In this document: piece by piece, positions 12,477 to 25,252 of the stretch
Numbering within the stretch: position 1 is the first letter of the stretch
Layout of the letters: every line of letters starts with the position of its first letter
From: Lingula anatina
Lineage: Eukaryota; Brachiopoda; Lingulata; Lingulida; Lingulidae
Reading direction: 5' to 3'
DNA: 64,000 nucleotides
Assembly: GCF_001039355.2 (NCBI RefSeq)
Contig: NW_019775857.1
Span: forward strand, 520,709 to 584,708
Program-made: the position numbers and the translations under genes
The notes under the pieces: generated by a model
What the model saw: only the letters and a program-made list of their open reading frames with translations
Told to the model about the DNA's origin: nothing
Databases searched by the model: none

Positions 12477-14236
12477 TCATGTGAACAACCAGAAATCTCT
12501 CTCGCCATCCGTCACTTTGTCTGTATCGCTACTTTCATCCTGGCGGAAAAACCTGTCTAATTCAAGGAGCATGTTGCTGCCGCCAGGATTCATATGGTCC
12601 AGTATTCGCTTCAGTGTTTGACACTTCCTTGTATCCCTATAGACGTAGCAAGAGGAATTGGACCGACTGGGACTTTTACCACTTCGAACCGACCTCATGG
12701 GAATGTTGAACGGGTCGACCCGGACGTAAATTTTTTTGGTTGGACTTCTTCTTACCGGTTTCATTTTCCATACATCTGGCTCTATAGGCATAATGTCCCC
12801 CTTTTCAGCAAACTCATCTACTCTTTGATGCCTAGTAGGAGCTTTGTCGTCAATATGTGCATCATTCTGCACGTAGATGATCTCCAGATACGGTGCCACA
12901 GAACTTAACGAATCAGCCTCAGCAAGATTTCTTTCCAGGCGAGATGGTTTCATAGATCTACGTTTTCCTATTAGGTTATATGGATCCGTTCTAGTACGCT
13001 TTCTTATGTTAAATGGGTCCATGGAAAGGCGCTTTCCTAAGTTAAATGGGTCCATGGAAAGACGCTTTCCTAAGTTAAATGGGTCAGCAAGATTTCTTTC
13101 CAGGCGAGATGGTTTCATAGATCTACGTTTTCCTATTAGGTTATATGGATCCGTTCTAGTACGCTTTCTTATGTTAAATGGGTCCACGGAAAGGCGCTTT
13201 CCTAAGTTAAATGGGTCCATGGAAAGGCGCTTTCCTAAGTTAAATGGGTCCATGGAAAGACGCTTACCTAAGTTAAATGGGTCCATGGAAAGACGCTTTC
13301 CTAAGTTAAATGGGTCCATGGAAAGGCGCTTTCCTAAGTTAAATGGGTCCATGGAAAGACGCTTTCCTAGGGTGGCATGGGTCGGAGCAATTTGTTGCCC
13401 AGGATAAAAGTCAGGGTTTTCAGCACTATAAGACCCAAGTGAACGGCGTTTTCTAAAGTTTTTGTGGCCATTTTGATGTCTTTTTCCGAGATTAAAAGGG
13501 TCCATGGACATCCGTTTCCCTGGGACAGTTGATTTTATGGTGAATTTTTTTCCAAGATTGAAAGGGTCCATAGAAAGGCGTTTTCCCATATTGAAGGGGT
13601 CCATGGAAAGGCGTTTTCCCATATTGAAGGGGTCCATAGAAAGGCGTTTTCCCAGATTGAATGGGTCCATAGAAAGGCGTTTTCCCAGATTGAAGGGGTC
13701 CATGGAAAGGCGTTTTCCCATATTGAAGGGGTCCATGGAAAGGCGTTTTCCCAGATTGAAGGGGTCCATAGAAAGGCGTTTTCCCATATTGAATGGGTCC
13801 ATAGAAAGGCGTTTTCCCAGATTGAAGGGGTCCATAGAAAGCCGTTTTCCCATATTGAAGGGGTCCATAGAAAGCCGTTTTCCCATATTGAAGGGGTCCA
13901 TAGAAAGCCGTTTTCTCAGTGGTTCTTGTCCTGTCATTTCATGATAGTTTGACTTGTCTATAGATCCTTGTGCTTTGAAGGCGAACGTCTTTTTGGGGAG
14001 CAACGTGAAATCCGTTTGCCCATCTTTGCTTTCCAGGAGGGATACACCTTTCGTTGGGTTGACTTCATCCATCGGCGTATTTTCGCCCTTCAACCCAGGG
14101 TCATCTTCAACAGACTTTGTCCAATATCGACTTTCGTAAATATTCACTTTTTCTGTGTTTAAACCGTCATTGTGGCCACTAACAGTAGAGTAAGTAGGGT
14201 CCTGCAGCTCCTTCCCCAGGCCGAGGTGCGTCAGTC
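12477..14236 (-). CDS. Neuropeptide precursor, LSMDPFNL-amide exon (terminal exon B)
   Basis: This exon encodes about 586 residues of a secretory precursor. About 20 units read LSMDPFNL or LSMDPFNM followed by Gly-Lys-Arg, the standard signal for dibasic cleavage and C-terminal amidation. Array 1 (about 13557-13920) has 11 units plus an MSMDPFNL unit. Array 2 (about 12977-13375) has five intact units, LSVDPFNI with Arg-Lys-Arg, two TRTDPYNLI-Gly-Lys-Arg peptides, one truncated unit and two further units. A related core, VRVDPFNIPM, lies near the C-terminus, followed by a tail with one Cys pair. The upstream open frame has no ATG and is intronic: a pyrimidine tract ending TTTTCAG abuts 14236 in phase 1, matching the signal-peptide exon ending at 26044. 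Joined precursor about 598 aa. I do not recognise a named family. Confidence 0.88.
12921..13250. repeat. 165-bp in-frame tandem duplication inside exon B
   Basis: 12921-13085 and 13086-13250 are near-identical and exactly 165 bp apart, i.e. 55 codons. Each carries the SMKPSRLERNLA spacer, TRTDPYNLI, DPFNI and flanking peptide units. The second copy starts inside a peptide unit and leaves a truncated DPFNL after RNLA. Reading frame and most cleavage sites are kept. Confidence 0.9.
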
Positions 14237-14595
14237 CTGAAAATAACAAAAACAACAATAAATCATAACTCTGATGAGTGTGAAATCTAAGAACAACCAA
14301 CACTAGTTACTATACATTTATGAAAAGAAGTTACATCAGGTTAGACTGGGATGTTTAATCGGTGCAGTATGATTAAGATGCTGGGGCATAACACGATAGA
14401 AGAAGTAAAGTTCCGTGTTTTAGCCAGGAGAGATAAACCCAGCACAAGACAAGTAAGATGATTCCGAGCAGTACAGATTGGTTGCCATTATTCAATCTTT
14501 GATGTCCATAGCAAAAGTAGCATTGGATCCTGGCAGGAAAAAAAAATTCATCAGAAGAAGCCTGAGACAAGAAACCACGAGCTCTTATACTTCAC

Positions 14596-15327
14596 TTTGC
14601 CGGTCAAGGCCCAAATGAAATTTCTGACACTGGTGACGAAAACGACGTTGAACCATTGATTTTACACCCCCCCCCCTCCCAAAAAAAGTTTAGGAACGAA
14701 TTTCAAAATGAGAGCGAGCCGCTCTTCGACTTCCACGCTGCACGGAACAATGTTTTTCAAAGGGTTACTGCATGCTGATTTTGAATTAGTATTTGCCTCT
14801 CAAAGTGTTAGTGTTAGTCCCAGAGAGCGTTCAGAAATAAAGTGCTTGCGCATGTGCAGCAAGTACACTTTTTGGCAATGAAGTAAATTCTGAAGTGCTT
14901 ACCATCTAGTTGTTTTGATGTGCTTTGTTTTGTGGTGGTGTTTTAAAAAAAGGATGTTGGTTACTTTTGGTTAATTTATGTGTTAAAAGGTAAAAACACC
15001 GGACTTTGAAATACCCCACAAGGCAAAATGATCGTAATATTGCAAAATACATTGAAGTTAAGTGCAGATAATGCACATTAAAAAAATGTTTGTTTGGGCG
15101 ACGAGTATATGTAACTGATTAAGTATTTTTAATTTCGATTTTAATCAGTCTTGCAAACAAGTCACGTAGCTAGGAGCACGCTCGACGGTCACCTTAATCG
15201 GTAAATGGACAACAACGAATCCGAACCAGATTTCTGCATAAAAAAAACTTATTTGTTTGTCTTATCACGTGGTCACAATCGAAAAAGTATTGAGATTAAG
15301 CCAAAGACATATCCGAGAATACATATT

Positions 15328-15377
<50 letters not shown>

Positions 15378-15401
15378 GGGCCCCAAGAATGTAAAAAAAA
15401 A
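14596..15401. repeat. 0.8-kb duplicated block, copy 1
   Basis: Matches 15403 to about 16215 (offset 807) across the N at 15402. Contains a short open stretch starting GQGPNE and a long A run near 15331-15374. It lies in the intron of the peptide gene. Probably duplicated haplotype sequence at a contig join. Confidence 0.8.
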
Positions 15402-15402
15402 N

Positions 15403-15855
15403 TTTGCCGGTCAAGGCCCAAATGAAATTCCTGACACTGGTGAAGAAAACGACGTTGAACCATTGATTTTACACCCCCCCTCCCCAAAAAAGTTTAGGAA
15501 CGAATTTCAAAATGAGAGCGAGCCGCTCTTCGACTCTCACGCTGCACAGAACAATGCTTTCCAAAGGGTTACTGCATGCTGATTTTGAATTAGTATTTGC
15601 CTCTCAAAGTGTTATTGTTAGTCCCAGAGAGCGTTCAGAAATAAAGTGCTTGCGCATGTGCAGCAAGAACACTTTTTGGCAATGAAGTAAATTCTGAAGT
15701 GCTTACCATCTGGTTGTTTTTTGATGTGCTTTGTTTTGTGGTGGTGTTTTAAAAAAAGGATGTTGGTTACTTTTGGTTAATTTATGTGTTAAAAGGTAAA
15801 AACAACGGACTTTGAAATACCCCACAAGGCAAAATGATCGTTATATTGCAAAATA

Positions 15856-15887
<32 letters not shown>

Positions 15888-16215
15888 GTTTGTTTGGTCG
15901 ACGAGTATATGTAACTGATTAAGTATTTATAATTTCGATTTTTATCAGTCTTGCAAACAAGTCACGTAGCTAGGAGCACGCTCGACTGTCACCTTAATCG
16001 GTAAATGGACCACAACGAATCCGAACCAGATTTTTGCATAAAAACACCTTTTTTTGTTTGTCTAACTCCATATCTATCACCATAATTAGTAATGTAAGCA
16101 ATGGCCTATCCTACATTTATCGCTTGGATTTTATCACGGGGGCACAATAGAATAAGTATTGAGATTAAGCCAAAGACATATCTGAGAACGCATATTGAAA
16201 AAAAAAAACTTGTGG
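15403..16215. repeat. 0.8-kb duplicated block, copy 2
   Basis: Second copy of 14596-15401. It differs by SNPs, an A run of about 30 near 15857-15886, and about 80 extra bases around 16050-16130. No gene recognised. Confidence 0.8.
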
Positions 16216-17500
16216 CAATGCAGATGGTATATAGGCCCTTTGTACACCCAGTATATGTACGGTGCAAAGGTCAAGGACAGTGAGAACATTAGCCCATACA
16301 TGATTTTTTAAAGATAAGGGCCAAAAGCCGTCCTCAGTCAGAATAGACAAATGCAAACTTTGCTTAATGCCATATGACCGAAATTGTTGACAGTAAAGAT
16401 GCACATTATATATAAAGATACTGTCAGAAAATTTATAATTTGGTCAATGAGCACCACCGACCCTGTATATTTGAGGCATCAGATTTTTTTGTCCTTTATT
16501 TAACAAATAGGGAAATGCATTGGGTATTGGTTTGGTAAGTGGGCAATTTTATAATGAACAAAGCTGAACTTTTTTATGCCCTAAAATTGCCCAGGCTGTA
16601 TTTTTGACACTTCCTTCACATCCTCAAAAACTTTACCGCGCATCTGAAACCTGCAACCGGAACATTGCACATAATTGCGTATGTTTACCAACAGTATACA
16701 TGTACATGTTGCTATGGCGCAACATGTAGAAGAAGTGAAATTTCACATGAGAAAGTCTACAGATAAGACAACATTTTACAGAAAGTCACGCCGACCATGC
16801 AGATAGGACAGTGGCCACTGAAGGGGACAATGAAGCGTGTAGAAACGTCTACAACCAATTTGAATCAGGAAAATGAAATGATAGTTATCAAGACTAAGAT
16901 TAATGACATCCCGAGATCAAGAAATATTCCAGTTTTTGTGTGGGAGCCAGATAAGTATTATTTACATTCCGTTAAATTCCGAGCGTCAAAGTTTGGTTTA
17001 GAGAGTTAGTACACTCCTCTGCTCTGTTTATATGCAGGTAATGTGTTCACGATTTCTTACACAAGTGAATGTTTAGATGTAATTAATTTATCATGTTCTG
17101 TTGAAAAATCCCCATTCACTACAAAATGCAAACAATTTTGTAACCATAATGTACTGTCAAGTTAAGTTTTATTATCATTTAAAGTTTAAATATGGATATT
17201 CAAAAATTCCTGTCCAAATTTGTGTGTTTAAGTGTTGTTACCCTGGCAACAGAGAGGATAAAAAAAAAAAAGATGTCCATTATGTTGGTTTGGGGCTATA
17301 ATGAACAAATCATCATTTTCATCAAAATCATGTGCCACCCTATTCTGAACTTTACAGAGACTGGTACTTATTGCTTAGCCATCGAGTGGACAGCCGACAA
17401 TTCACCCTTTCCAATAATTCGAAACACTTTAATTTTGCAAATTTTTATTTTTATTGTTGTAAAAGGAGCACTTAAAAACAAAAACAAAAGAAGCAAGCAT

Positions 17501-17848
17501 CTTAAAGGGATAATAACTCTTCGTATGAGATCTATATTTCACAATGAAAACATTGTGAATAACTCACAGAAATATAATATATTCTGTTTTACCACAAAAA
17601 CGGCAGTTATAGCTATTTTTTCTGATATCTGAGCTTGTCTTTAGACCACGTGACCTCCATTGATGGCTATACTCTGTTAAAATCTCTTAAGAGATTTTAA
17701 CAAAAAAGCAAACTTTTTAGAAAAAAACCAGGGACTAACTTTGAATGTAAAAATGGATTCATTAACCATTGGTAAGTATGGGAAAATTGTTGTTTACTCC
17801 AGGAAAATTCATTTTTTGGCCGAAACGAAGAGTTATTATCCCTTTAAG
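17501..17848. mobile_element. MITE-like element with exact 24-bp terminal inverted repeats
   Basis: 17501-17524 (CTTAAAGGGATAATAACTCT...) is the exact reverse complement of 17825-17848. TTAA sits at both extremities, which would fit a TTAA-targeting (piggyBac-type) non-autonomous element, though the superfamily is not established. A 26-bp perfect palindrome centred near 17688 lies midway. It sits in the intron of the peptide gene and carries no transposase. Confidence 0.7.
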
Positions 17849-18027
17849 TAAATTACAAGTATTCTACGAAAAAGATACATAAATAACGGCAAAAGTCCTG
17901 AAAGCCAACACAGTCAATGCACAATTCTTTCATTCTGCTTGTTGAAGTACACTTTTTTTGTTTCTAAAAAAAAAGAAATTAAAGGCCGGACATGTCATGC
18001 ACTAACATATGTGTTTTAGACTGGTAT

Positions 18028-18033
18028 GTTTAA
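18028..18033 (-). terminator. Possible variant polyadenylation signal, exon A
   Basis: ATTAAA on the minus strand about 220 nt past the stop at 18250. A variant hexamer only, so weak. Confidence 0.25.
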
Positions 18034-18249
18034 TTCATTTCTTCAGTAACATGAATATTGTCACACTGTGATACGCTATAACCAGTTAGTATGGTTTTGT
18101 AATAGAAACCACATGCTGCAATGTATGTTAAGGCGAACCTCGGCGTTACAGATGGAATGATCGCATATTTTTGACATGTCAGCTTGGTAATCGCAAGCCT
18201 TTTCAGCTAGCGGCTCGAAATGGAGCTCACCAAGATGTTTTCTCGGCTG

Positions 18250-18848
18250 CTAGAGGTGCATATTGTATGGGTCAGCTACGTCGTGCCGTTTGCTACCAAA
18301 TCCCCAATCTTTCGGGTACACAGCATAAAGGTGAAGACCATTCAGTTCAAATATAATGGGCTTTATTTTCTTTAACACACTAACTTTTGTTTGTTTTGCT
18401 TTTAAAGGCAAGTTCCAGGGATCAACAATTCTGATAAATAACCCCGTGTTCCGAAGTTGCCTTTTATGGCGTTCGTTAACAAAGGCAAAGCCGACCAACT
18501 TCATAAGTATAGGATATTCTTGACCATCATTAAGATTCAGATATTCTTGTTTCCAAAGAACATCCGGGTAATTTTGGTACCGGTGCACATCCGGGTATTC
18601 ACGTGTCCCACAAAGAGAATAAGAGGTAGGCATGCACAAAATTTGAGGCATTTTGAGCGTCAAGCGTTTGTGAGGGTCAAACTGCGGTTGCTGCTTGCTC
18701 TGATAAAAAATCTTGGCAACCAAAGGGTCGATGATTTTTAATGGTCTTTGCTGGTGGCTGTCTCGAATCCAAAAGTTGCCTGGTTGATTTGGACTTGTTT
18801 TCACCATAGCAGGAAGCCATTCCTCTGGCGGCATACCACCGGCACACA
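18250..18848 (-). CDS. Secretory precursor with DPWN/DPYN peptides (terminal exon A of the peptide gene)
   Basis: The open frame begins with an in-frame ATG at 18894, but a pyrimidine-rich CTTTTTGCATCCAG ends just before 18848, so the first 15 codons are probably intron. Joined in phase 1 to the exon ending at 26044, the N-terminus becomes MNQVVLSIFLLS-VCA-GG, a good signal peptide; total about 211 aa. Dibasic sites delimit a peptide containing LFIRIVDPWNLPL and a final peptide HDVADPYNMHL after Lys-Arg, ending at a stop. These resemble VRVDPFNIPM and TRTDPYNLI in exon B, so the two exons look related. Unlike exon B there is no Gly-Lys-Arg array. It may be an alternative last exon or a separate gene using its own ATG. 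Confidence 0.7.
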
Positions 18849-20079
18849 CTGGATGCAAAAAGATGACATAAACATACACACAAAATTTCACCATAGTTTT
18901 GAATGCATTTATTTCGAATTTATTGCATTATGAAAATAGGGCAACATTCTGAATGTTCAACATTTAGAACATGGATGCTTCTCTGGCTGGCACAGTAATG
19001 CGAACGCTGGTTCAATTTTTGCGAAGACGCTGTCGCAACTTGCAGAGCACTCGCTTCAGCACCAAGGGGAGCGAGCTTTCAGTTTCGCTGCTTTGTAAAC
19101 TGGTGAGAGGCTGTGCTCGGTTTTGACAACTAGGGCTTGAACAACAATCTGGCGGCAGCACTTGCTGGTTTTACCTGTTTTTTTTTTTTGCTTTGGAGAT
19201 ATGAGTCCCATAGCATGATGCTTTATAAAACTTCGACATGGTTTCTACTCTTTACTAATTAAATCATAACAACGCCTTCCAAGAATATTCTCTGTCACCA
19301 GGTTGTACTAACTGTTGTGATTGAATAGGCGTTAAAACAGTGTCAATATCTGTTCTGCTGACGGAGATCTGCTAAAAATCTATACTACAGTTTTCACCCC
19401 AAAAACGTTGCCGTTACGTCATCAACTTGAGTGACCGTATTCACCCCGATGTACTTCAGATGCAACAGCATTATCTCATACTATGAGACTGTTTATTTTC
19501 GCGTTTTCTAAAGCCAAAGCGATGCTTGTGCCTCCTTTCTACGACCACAGCAATGCTAGTTTCATGGTCGCACAAAGGACGCAGAAAGGACGCCGTCCAG
19601 TGTCAAGGGGGTTTAAGCGGATAAGGAAAGATCTTAACCTTTCGATTCCCCTTATAACTATCGTAGGTCGGGTAATTTTGATATACAAGAAAACGCATAT
19701 ATACATGTATTTTCCATTGGTCGAAATTATTGCATGGGCCAGCACCCTTCAGCATAAAACGATGACGTGCTTAACTTTCGTCTAGAGCTATGATATTTTC
19801 TTGAGCATTGTTTTCTTCATTTTTACCAAGGAATGAAGAATTGAATTGCTTCACATTAAATTTTATAGACAAACCATTCATTGTGCATGTCTGTTACTGG
19901 CGTTATCACAGATTTTCGTAAACAGATTTTGTTTCTCACACACAGACAATCTTTCGCCAACAAATCTACGCAGGAACCAACCAAAATAGAAACCGACATG
20001 AGAAGTGCATTGCCAATAAGAGCGTACATGTAGATGTGCGGTGCATTGATGTGTACATGTAGGTTTATGACGCACATTT

Positions 20080-20210
20080 CAGGGGCGGACGGAGGCCGTC
20101 ATCTGGGTCTTCCGGAAGACAGTCACATTTTTGTCAAGTTAACATTGTTGGGCATCTAATTTTTTCTGTTGGAAGACTGAATGGAGGATGCATTTTAAGC
20201 TACTTGACAT
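20080..20210. mobile_element. Truncated copy of a hAT-type MITE
   Basis: Begins CAGGGGCGGACGGAGGCCGT and follows the same order of motifs (GGGTCTTC, AGAC.GTCA, ATC.AATTTTTTCTGT.GGAAGAC) as the complete element at 34797-34963. The right terminus is missing. Confidence 0.6.
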
Positions 20211-22760
20211 TTTGTTAGTTAATTTTTGTTCTTGATAGGTATCTGATACTGTACTTACACATGCGATCAAAGTATATATCACTTCAATATCATTTTATAT
20301 TCATACTTGCGGAATTAGGAAAAAAAGGAAGAGGATGGAGGATTAAAAAAACACCTCTTTCAAATCATCCTGAATTCATAAGAGTAATGATTAGAACGGA
20401 GACATGCAAAACGGAATATATTGAAAATTATTTTATTCATTTATAAATAGCAAATAATAGTTATTTATGGGTGTGGGTCCATTGTGGTATTAACGCTTAA
20501 ACGGAAAAGCCTTCCGTTTGTAAATGCGTATCACGAGTACTCGAACAATTAAGCATTTGCTTCAAAACTTCATTGTCTTTTTGTAAAATGTTTGGCGACC
20601 GGCAGTTTATTTAGCTAACATGTATGATAGCACATGCCTGATAATAGAGTGTGGTGTTAACAGTCAAAAGATTTCTGCTGTCACGCTAGTAATGTCAGTA
20701 GTTTAAACGAGCCCCAGGACAATAATCAATTAGAGTCTCATAACGCTAATGGGCTACTGTTTGTGCTTTTGTATATGCACCGCATATCAATCAGAGATAT
20801 ACTGGATTCGGTTGAACCAAAACATAACATAGATCACACTTCGAAGAATCTATGCAGAATGTATGCGTTCTGTATAAAAATAATAATAATAAACTCTTCT
20901 GAAAAATAAATGTATGGTTTTACCGTGACGTCGAGCAGCTCCTGTTTTTTCCTATAATTTTCTTTAATTTAATTAATTAATTAATTTATTTATTTTCATT
21001 TTTTTATTTGGGGGGGGGGGGGGGAGTGATTGGGGGTGGATATTAAAGGATTTCAGACCGACCGTCAAAATGGCTTGAACGCAGCATATCCTTCAGAAAA
21101 CATGCCCAAATAACTATTTCTATAACAAAATATACAAAACGGAAGTTCATTTTGTAAACATCGAGCATCAAAGAAGAGCCCTTTTCGCCAGGTCTGGGAG
21201 ATTATGAGCTACGTGGTCACGTGGTCCGGTGACGCCATGCAAGCCACAGGAGAAGAGGGCCAGTGTGTTTAGCTGTCAAACTGAGCTGCCATTATCTAAA
21301 TGTAAGATGACTATTCAAACTCCTGATAACAGTTAACACCCATTTGCCTCTCTTACCCGAGGGATTTAAACCCTCGTGCATGCCTGTGAAGCCATTATCC
21401 TGTCTATTCAATCAATGAAATAGCATTAAATTACGACTATATCTACTAGTGTAAAAAGATATGCTCAATATAAATGTATATGTCCATTTGAAGTAAACAG
21501 AAAATCAAAAATTAAGTTAAAATCACTTCCGCAAATTTTAATTTTTATAAAACTCTGGTAAAAGAAATTGATAAATCTATTTTTTTGTTTTTGTTGTCAT
21601 GCAAACATCTTGAGTAACGAAAGTTTTTAGAATAACAACGTTTTTCTATAATATTACACGTTTCTTATGTTAAAAAATTTGGAGACGACACACTTAAAAT
21701 TTATTACGATATGTACGTTTAATTTACTGATAAATTTGTCCTCAACTTCAAGTAGGTTTTTAAAATGTCTGGTAACGAACAACTTTTGTAAATTACTTTC
21801 TAAAAAAATGCATTTGTCACCGTATCGTTTCCTCATCATGGATGTATCTGAAAGATATTTTAAATGGCTAAAATATTGCAAAAACATCAAACAACTAAAG
21901 ATGATGACCTGCGGCAAAAGAAGTCGCGATTTTTTTGCCGGGCGACAATGTGAAAGTAGCCTCAAGCTATTTATTGCGTTATTTAACATAAACATTCTAG
22001 ACACACACCCACACTTCGTTTGATCTACTTGTCATCAGATGTATCTCTGGAACAAATAACTAAGTGGCCAATTTGACTTTTCTCTATCGTTAAATGTTTG
22101 AAGTGTTTGATTACAAAAAACAGTTGAGACATTTCTAAAAATATGCCATCAAAATAGCTAACTGCAATGAACAATATTCAAGGAAAAATAACATAAAAGT
22201 CACGGAACACCTCAGACAAAGCGAGATTATCGTCAACGAGCTCAAGATCCTTTGCTGCTTTTTTTTAGTGCATCCCACGGCAACGCAGATGAAGCAAAGG
22301 CCCTGGGCTTGTATGTCGTCACAGTACCACGTGGCCCAGAGCTGTTGCTTCATTTTTTGCAAATTCAGGTAGGGTTTATTAAATCGCCTTTTTTCAACTA
22401 AGATGTTTATATTTATACTATTCATGGGGTGGTAATCCATCCAAACATATTTCTAGTGTGTAGATTGAGTGCTGGATCTACGAATTTTAACGTGTCTTAA
22501 ACCCTTTAAAACGTGTTTGTTTTCTTGAGTGCGTGAAAAAAATATGACGGTAACTTGCAATTGCGTGAAGTCTATACGGGTCATTGACCGAGTGGCGGCG
22601 TTAAAAATATGTTGACCATATGTAACATAATAACACAAAATGAAATGACAAAAAATACTGACACAGAATTCTAAATAACCATAAAATGTTCAACCAAACA
22701 AAATCAAATTGAAATAAATGGTATAAATGCAAACGAAATCTAAACAAAATAAACGGGATA

Positions 22761-23013
22761 AAAATCTGAAGTGTATGAACGCATACTTTAACGCATACTT
22801 TTCTTGTAGTAAATAAAAAGTTGAAGCTTCCACAAATAAATTCGTATTCTAACTCTGGCTGGAGATGTCGAGTCTTTTCCAATTGAAAAAATCTGAAGTG
22901 TATGAACGCATACTTTAACGCATACTTTTCTTGTAGTAAATAAAAAGTTGAAGCTTCCACAAATAAATTCGTATTCTAACTCTGGCTGGAGATGTCGAGT
23001 CTTTTCCAATTGC
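22761..23013. repeat. 127-bp tandem duplication, two copies
   Basis: 22761-22887 and 22888-23013 are essentially identical. Both run from AATCTGAAGTGTATGAACGC to CTTTTCCAATTG. No coding sense. Confidence 0.9.
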
Positions 23014-25208
23014 CGCAAATTGCCAATTTTTGGTCTATTTAGGAGGACTAGAGCTGGATTTCATCAACAAATTAATATCATTGCCGGGGAATTGATCTAA
23101 ACCCATTGCACTAGTTCTAGCGACGATTAACACACCCAACATCAAACCAAATCTAAGTGATTAGGCCATGATTTTACCTGCTAACGACGTTCGATTCGTC
23201 TTTGTCCTCATAAGGGAAAGGAATCGTGTTTGCTTGAAATTGATATACTGAAGTCACTCCTGGCAGCTGCGGTTTGCAGCGTCGCACCTGCGTTTAATGG
23301 CTTATTTCTGTCTTAACAGAATTCAGGCAAAAAATTAATAGGTCTTGTGATTATGAATGTAATCACATCAAGGTGTTGCAGTGACTTGCGCTATGCATCA
23401 GGACCTGTCAAGTAGCACGCCTTTTCGTCGCTTTGGGTGCGTACACAGAGAAATATCATGCAAGCTAGTGCGACACTTGAAGTGTAAACATTTGACTAAA
23501 CTAGGTTATGCAGCGTCTCATCGTCTTCCAAACCAAGGGTGTTTTGGTTCCTCACAGGCTTACACACGGGGAGAGGAGACGCTCCCAGTGCTTTTCTAAA
23601 GAAAGGAAGAATGTTTTGCAAACACAATTAAGCTACCTGCATCAAACACACACGTTAGTTTGCGTTGGATTCAGTGGAACCACCACAACATCATATTCTA
23701 AAAGGTGTATACTTACAGTATGTTTGTAAAGAGCATTTTTTCCTCCTCATTTCACTAATAAAGTAGATTATCAGATCGACTGAGAGTGCATCTCTGATGT
23801 TGAAAAAAAGTAGCGGTGAGGAATACATACAACCGCAGGGGTGCCTAAGCGTGCTTTAATTGTGTTCTTTGGGGCAGCTATTGCCTCCAAGTTTGGTTTT
23901 TGGTTTCTTCGATCGCATTGAAAAGGAGATTTACGAGCTGATCTTGATCTCAGTATCTACTCGATCCATTTAAGACCTAGTTCCTGTAGGCTTTGTTTAA
24001 ACCAAATACTACTTTAATTGTTCCGAAGCAGAAAACCTTATTGGGACAAAACCAATCTACTGGTGTGATCTCAAGCCTAGTAGGTGCCACTGAAAGCTCT
24101 TTCTGATTGGAGCTAGATCTGAATGTGAAATTTGCATCACTTGCACGTTAATCTTAAAGCACCGAAAGTCTTACGAGACCACCCCCGCCTCTCAAGGGAC
24201 GCTCACTCAAAACAACAGCGCAAAATAAGCAGACGTGCCGAAACACGAAACACCAACTTTTGTAGGATGTTTCATATGAGTCTAACTTTGAAAAACGTAT
24301 TCCTAGTTATGAAAGTTTGATGTGTCGTAAAACAAATCTTTTGGGCTCGCTGTAGGATGTTGTTAATGGATTTGATTTGATTTTTTTGACGTTTTTTAGT
24401 TTGTTGGTTAAGATTTGTACAAAGTGGAACAAGTGGCATGTAATCTTTGCATTTGATAAAGTCTATCTTTTGTTTTTATTCGAGCCTCATCAAAACAACA
24501 ATAAAAATGTACAGATTACTTCTTTGTTGATGAACTTTTTTGTTTATTTTGCCGTACAGAAGCACTTGTCCAATTAACTCGGGCTAAGCGTTGCGCGCTT
24601 AAATGAATCTGGCGTTAACGCTGTTTGCTTTAGAGACCTGCAGAGTATTGAAATATTGTTTGTTTCTGTGTGTTAGCATACATAATTTAGAGGTGCATTA
24701 AAAGCTCCGGCAATTTGTTCCACCCTTGTGGCTTGATTGTCAGTTACTTTTGTCGCTAGAGGCAGGAGATCTTTGCATTGGATGGATTAATGGAATTATA
24801 TATACTCCTTGCATGGCCACTTTTACCCTACGGGATTTTAATGAAGTACGTTCTCTCTAAAGAGTGGGAGGACTTTGAATCTTTCCATTTTCGACCAAAC
24901 TATGACAAAGACTCCCACAACAATGGCAACAAATGTCATCTTGCAACACAAGGGGCCTCGTGGAATACATGCACATCCCTTAAACTATGCACTGCTGGGT
25001 TTGCGCAGTTTGTGCTATTGACGGCAACGCATCTACCCCACAAAACAATGCAATGTCATCCAGACAGCGCAGCCCAGGCGCCCCTATTGCCATAGTTTAA
25101 TGTTAACTGAAATGGTCCTTTCATATCCGAAAGACGTGACGCCTGTAATGTACAGCATATACATCAAATAGCTGAAAAAAGTACAATTATTACTTCCTAT
25201 GATACTGC

Positions 25209-25252
<44 letters not shown>

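Noticed and set aside
12877-13944. Plus-strand ORFs of 176 and 146 codons with repeated RRFP..NGSMER units
   Set aside because: Antisense shadow of the peptide array; the minus strand has the cleavage sites, splice acceptor and stop.
14237-14303. N-terminal extension of the exon B frame with a hydrophobic LLLFLLFSG run
   Set aside because: No ATG, and it coincides with a pyrimidine tract and TTTTCAG acceptor, so it is intron.
17192-17632. 146-codon plus-strand ORF
   Set aside because: Half of it reads through the MITE at 17501-17848; no domain recognised.
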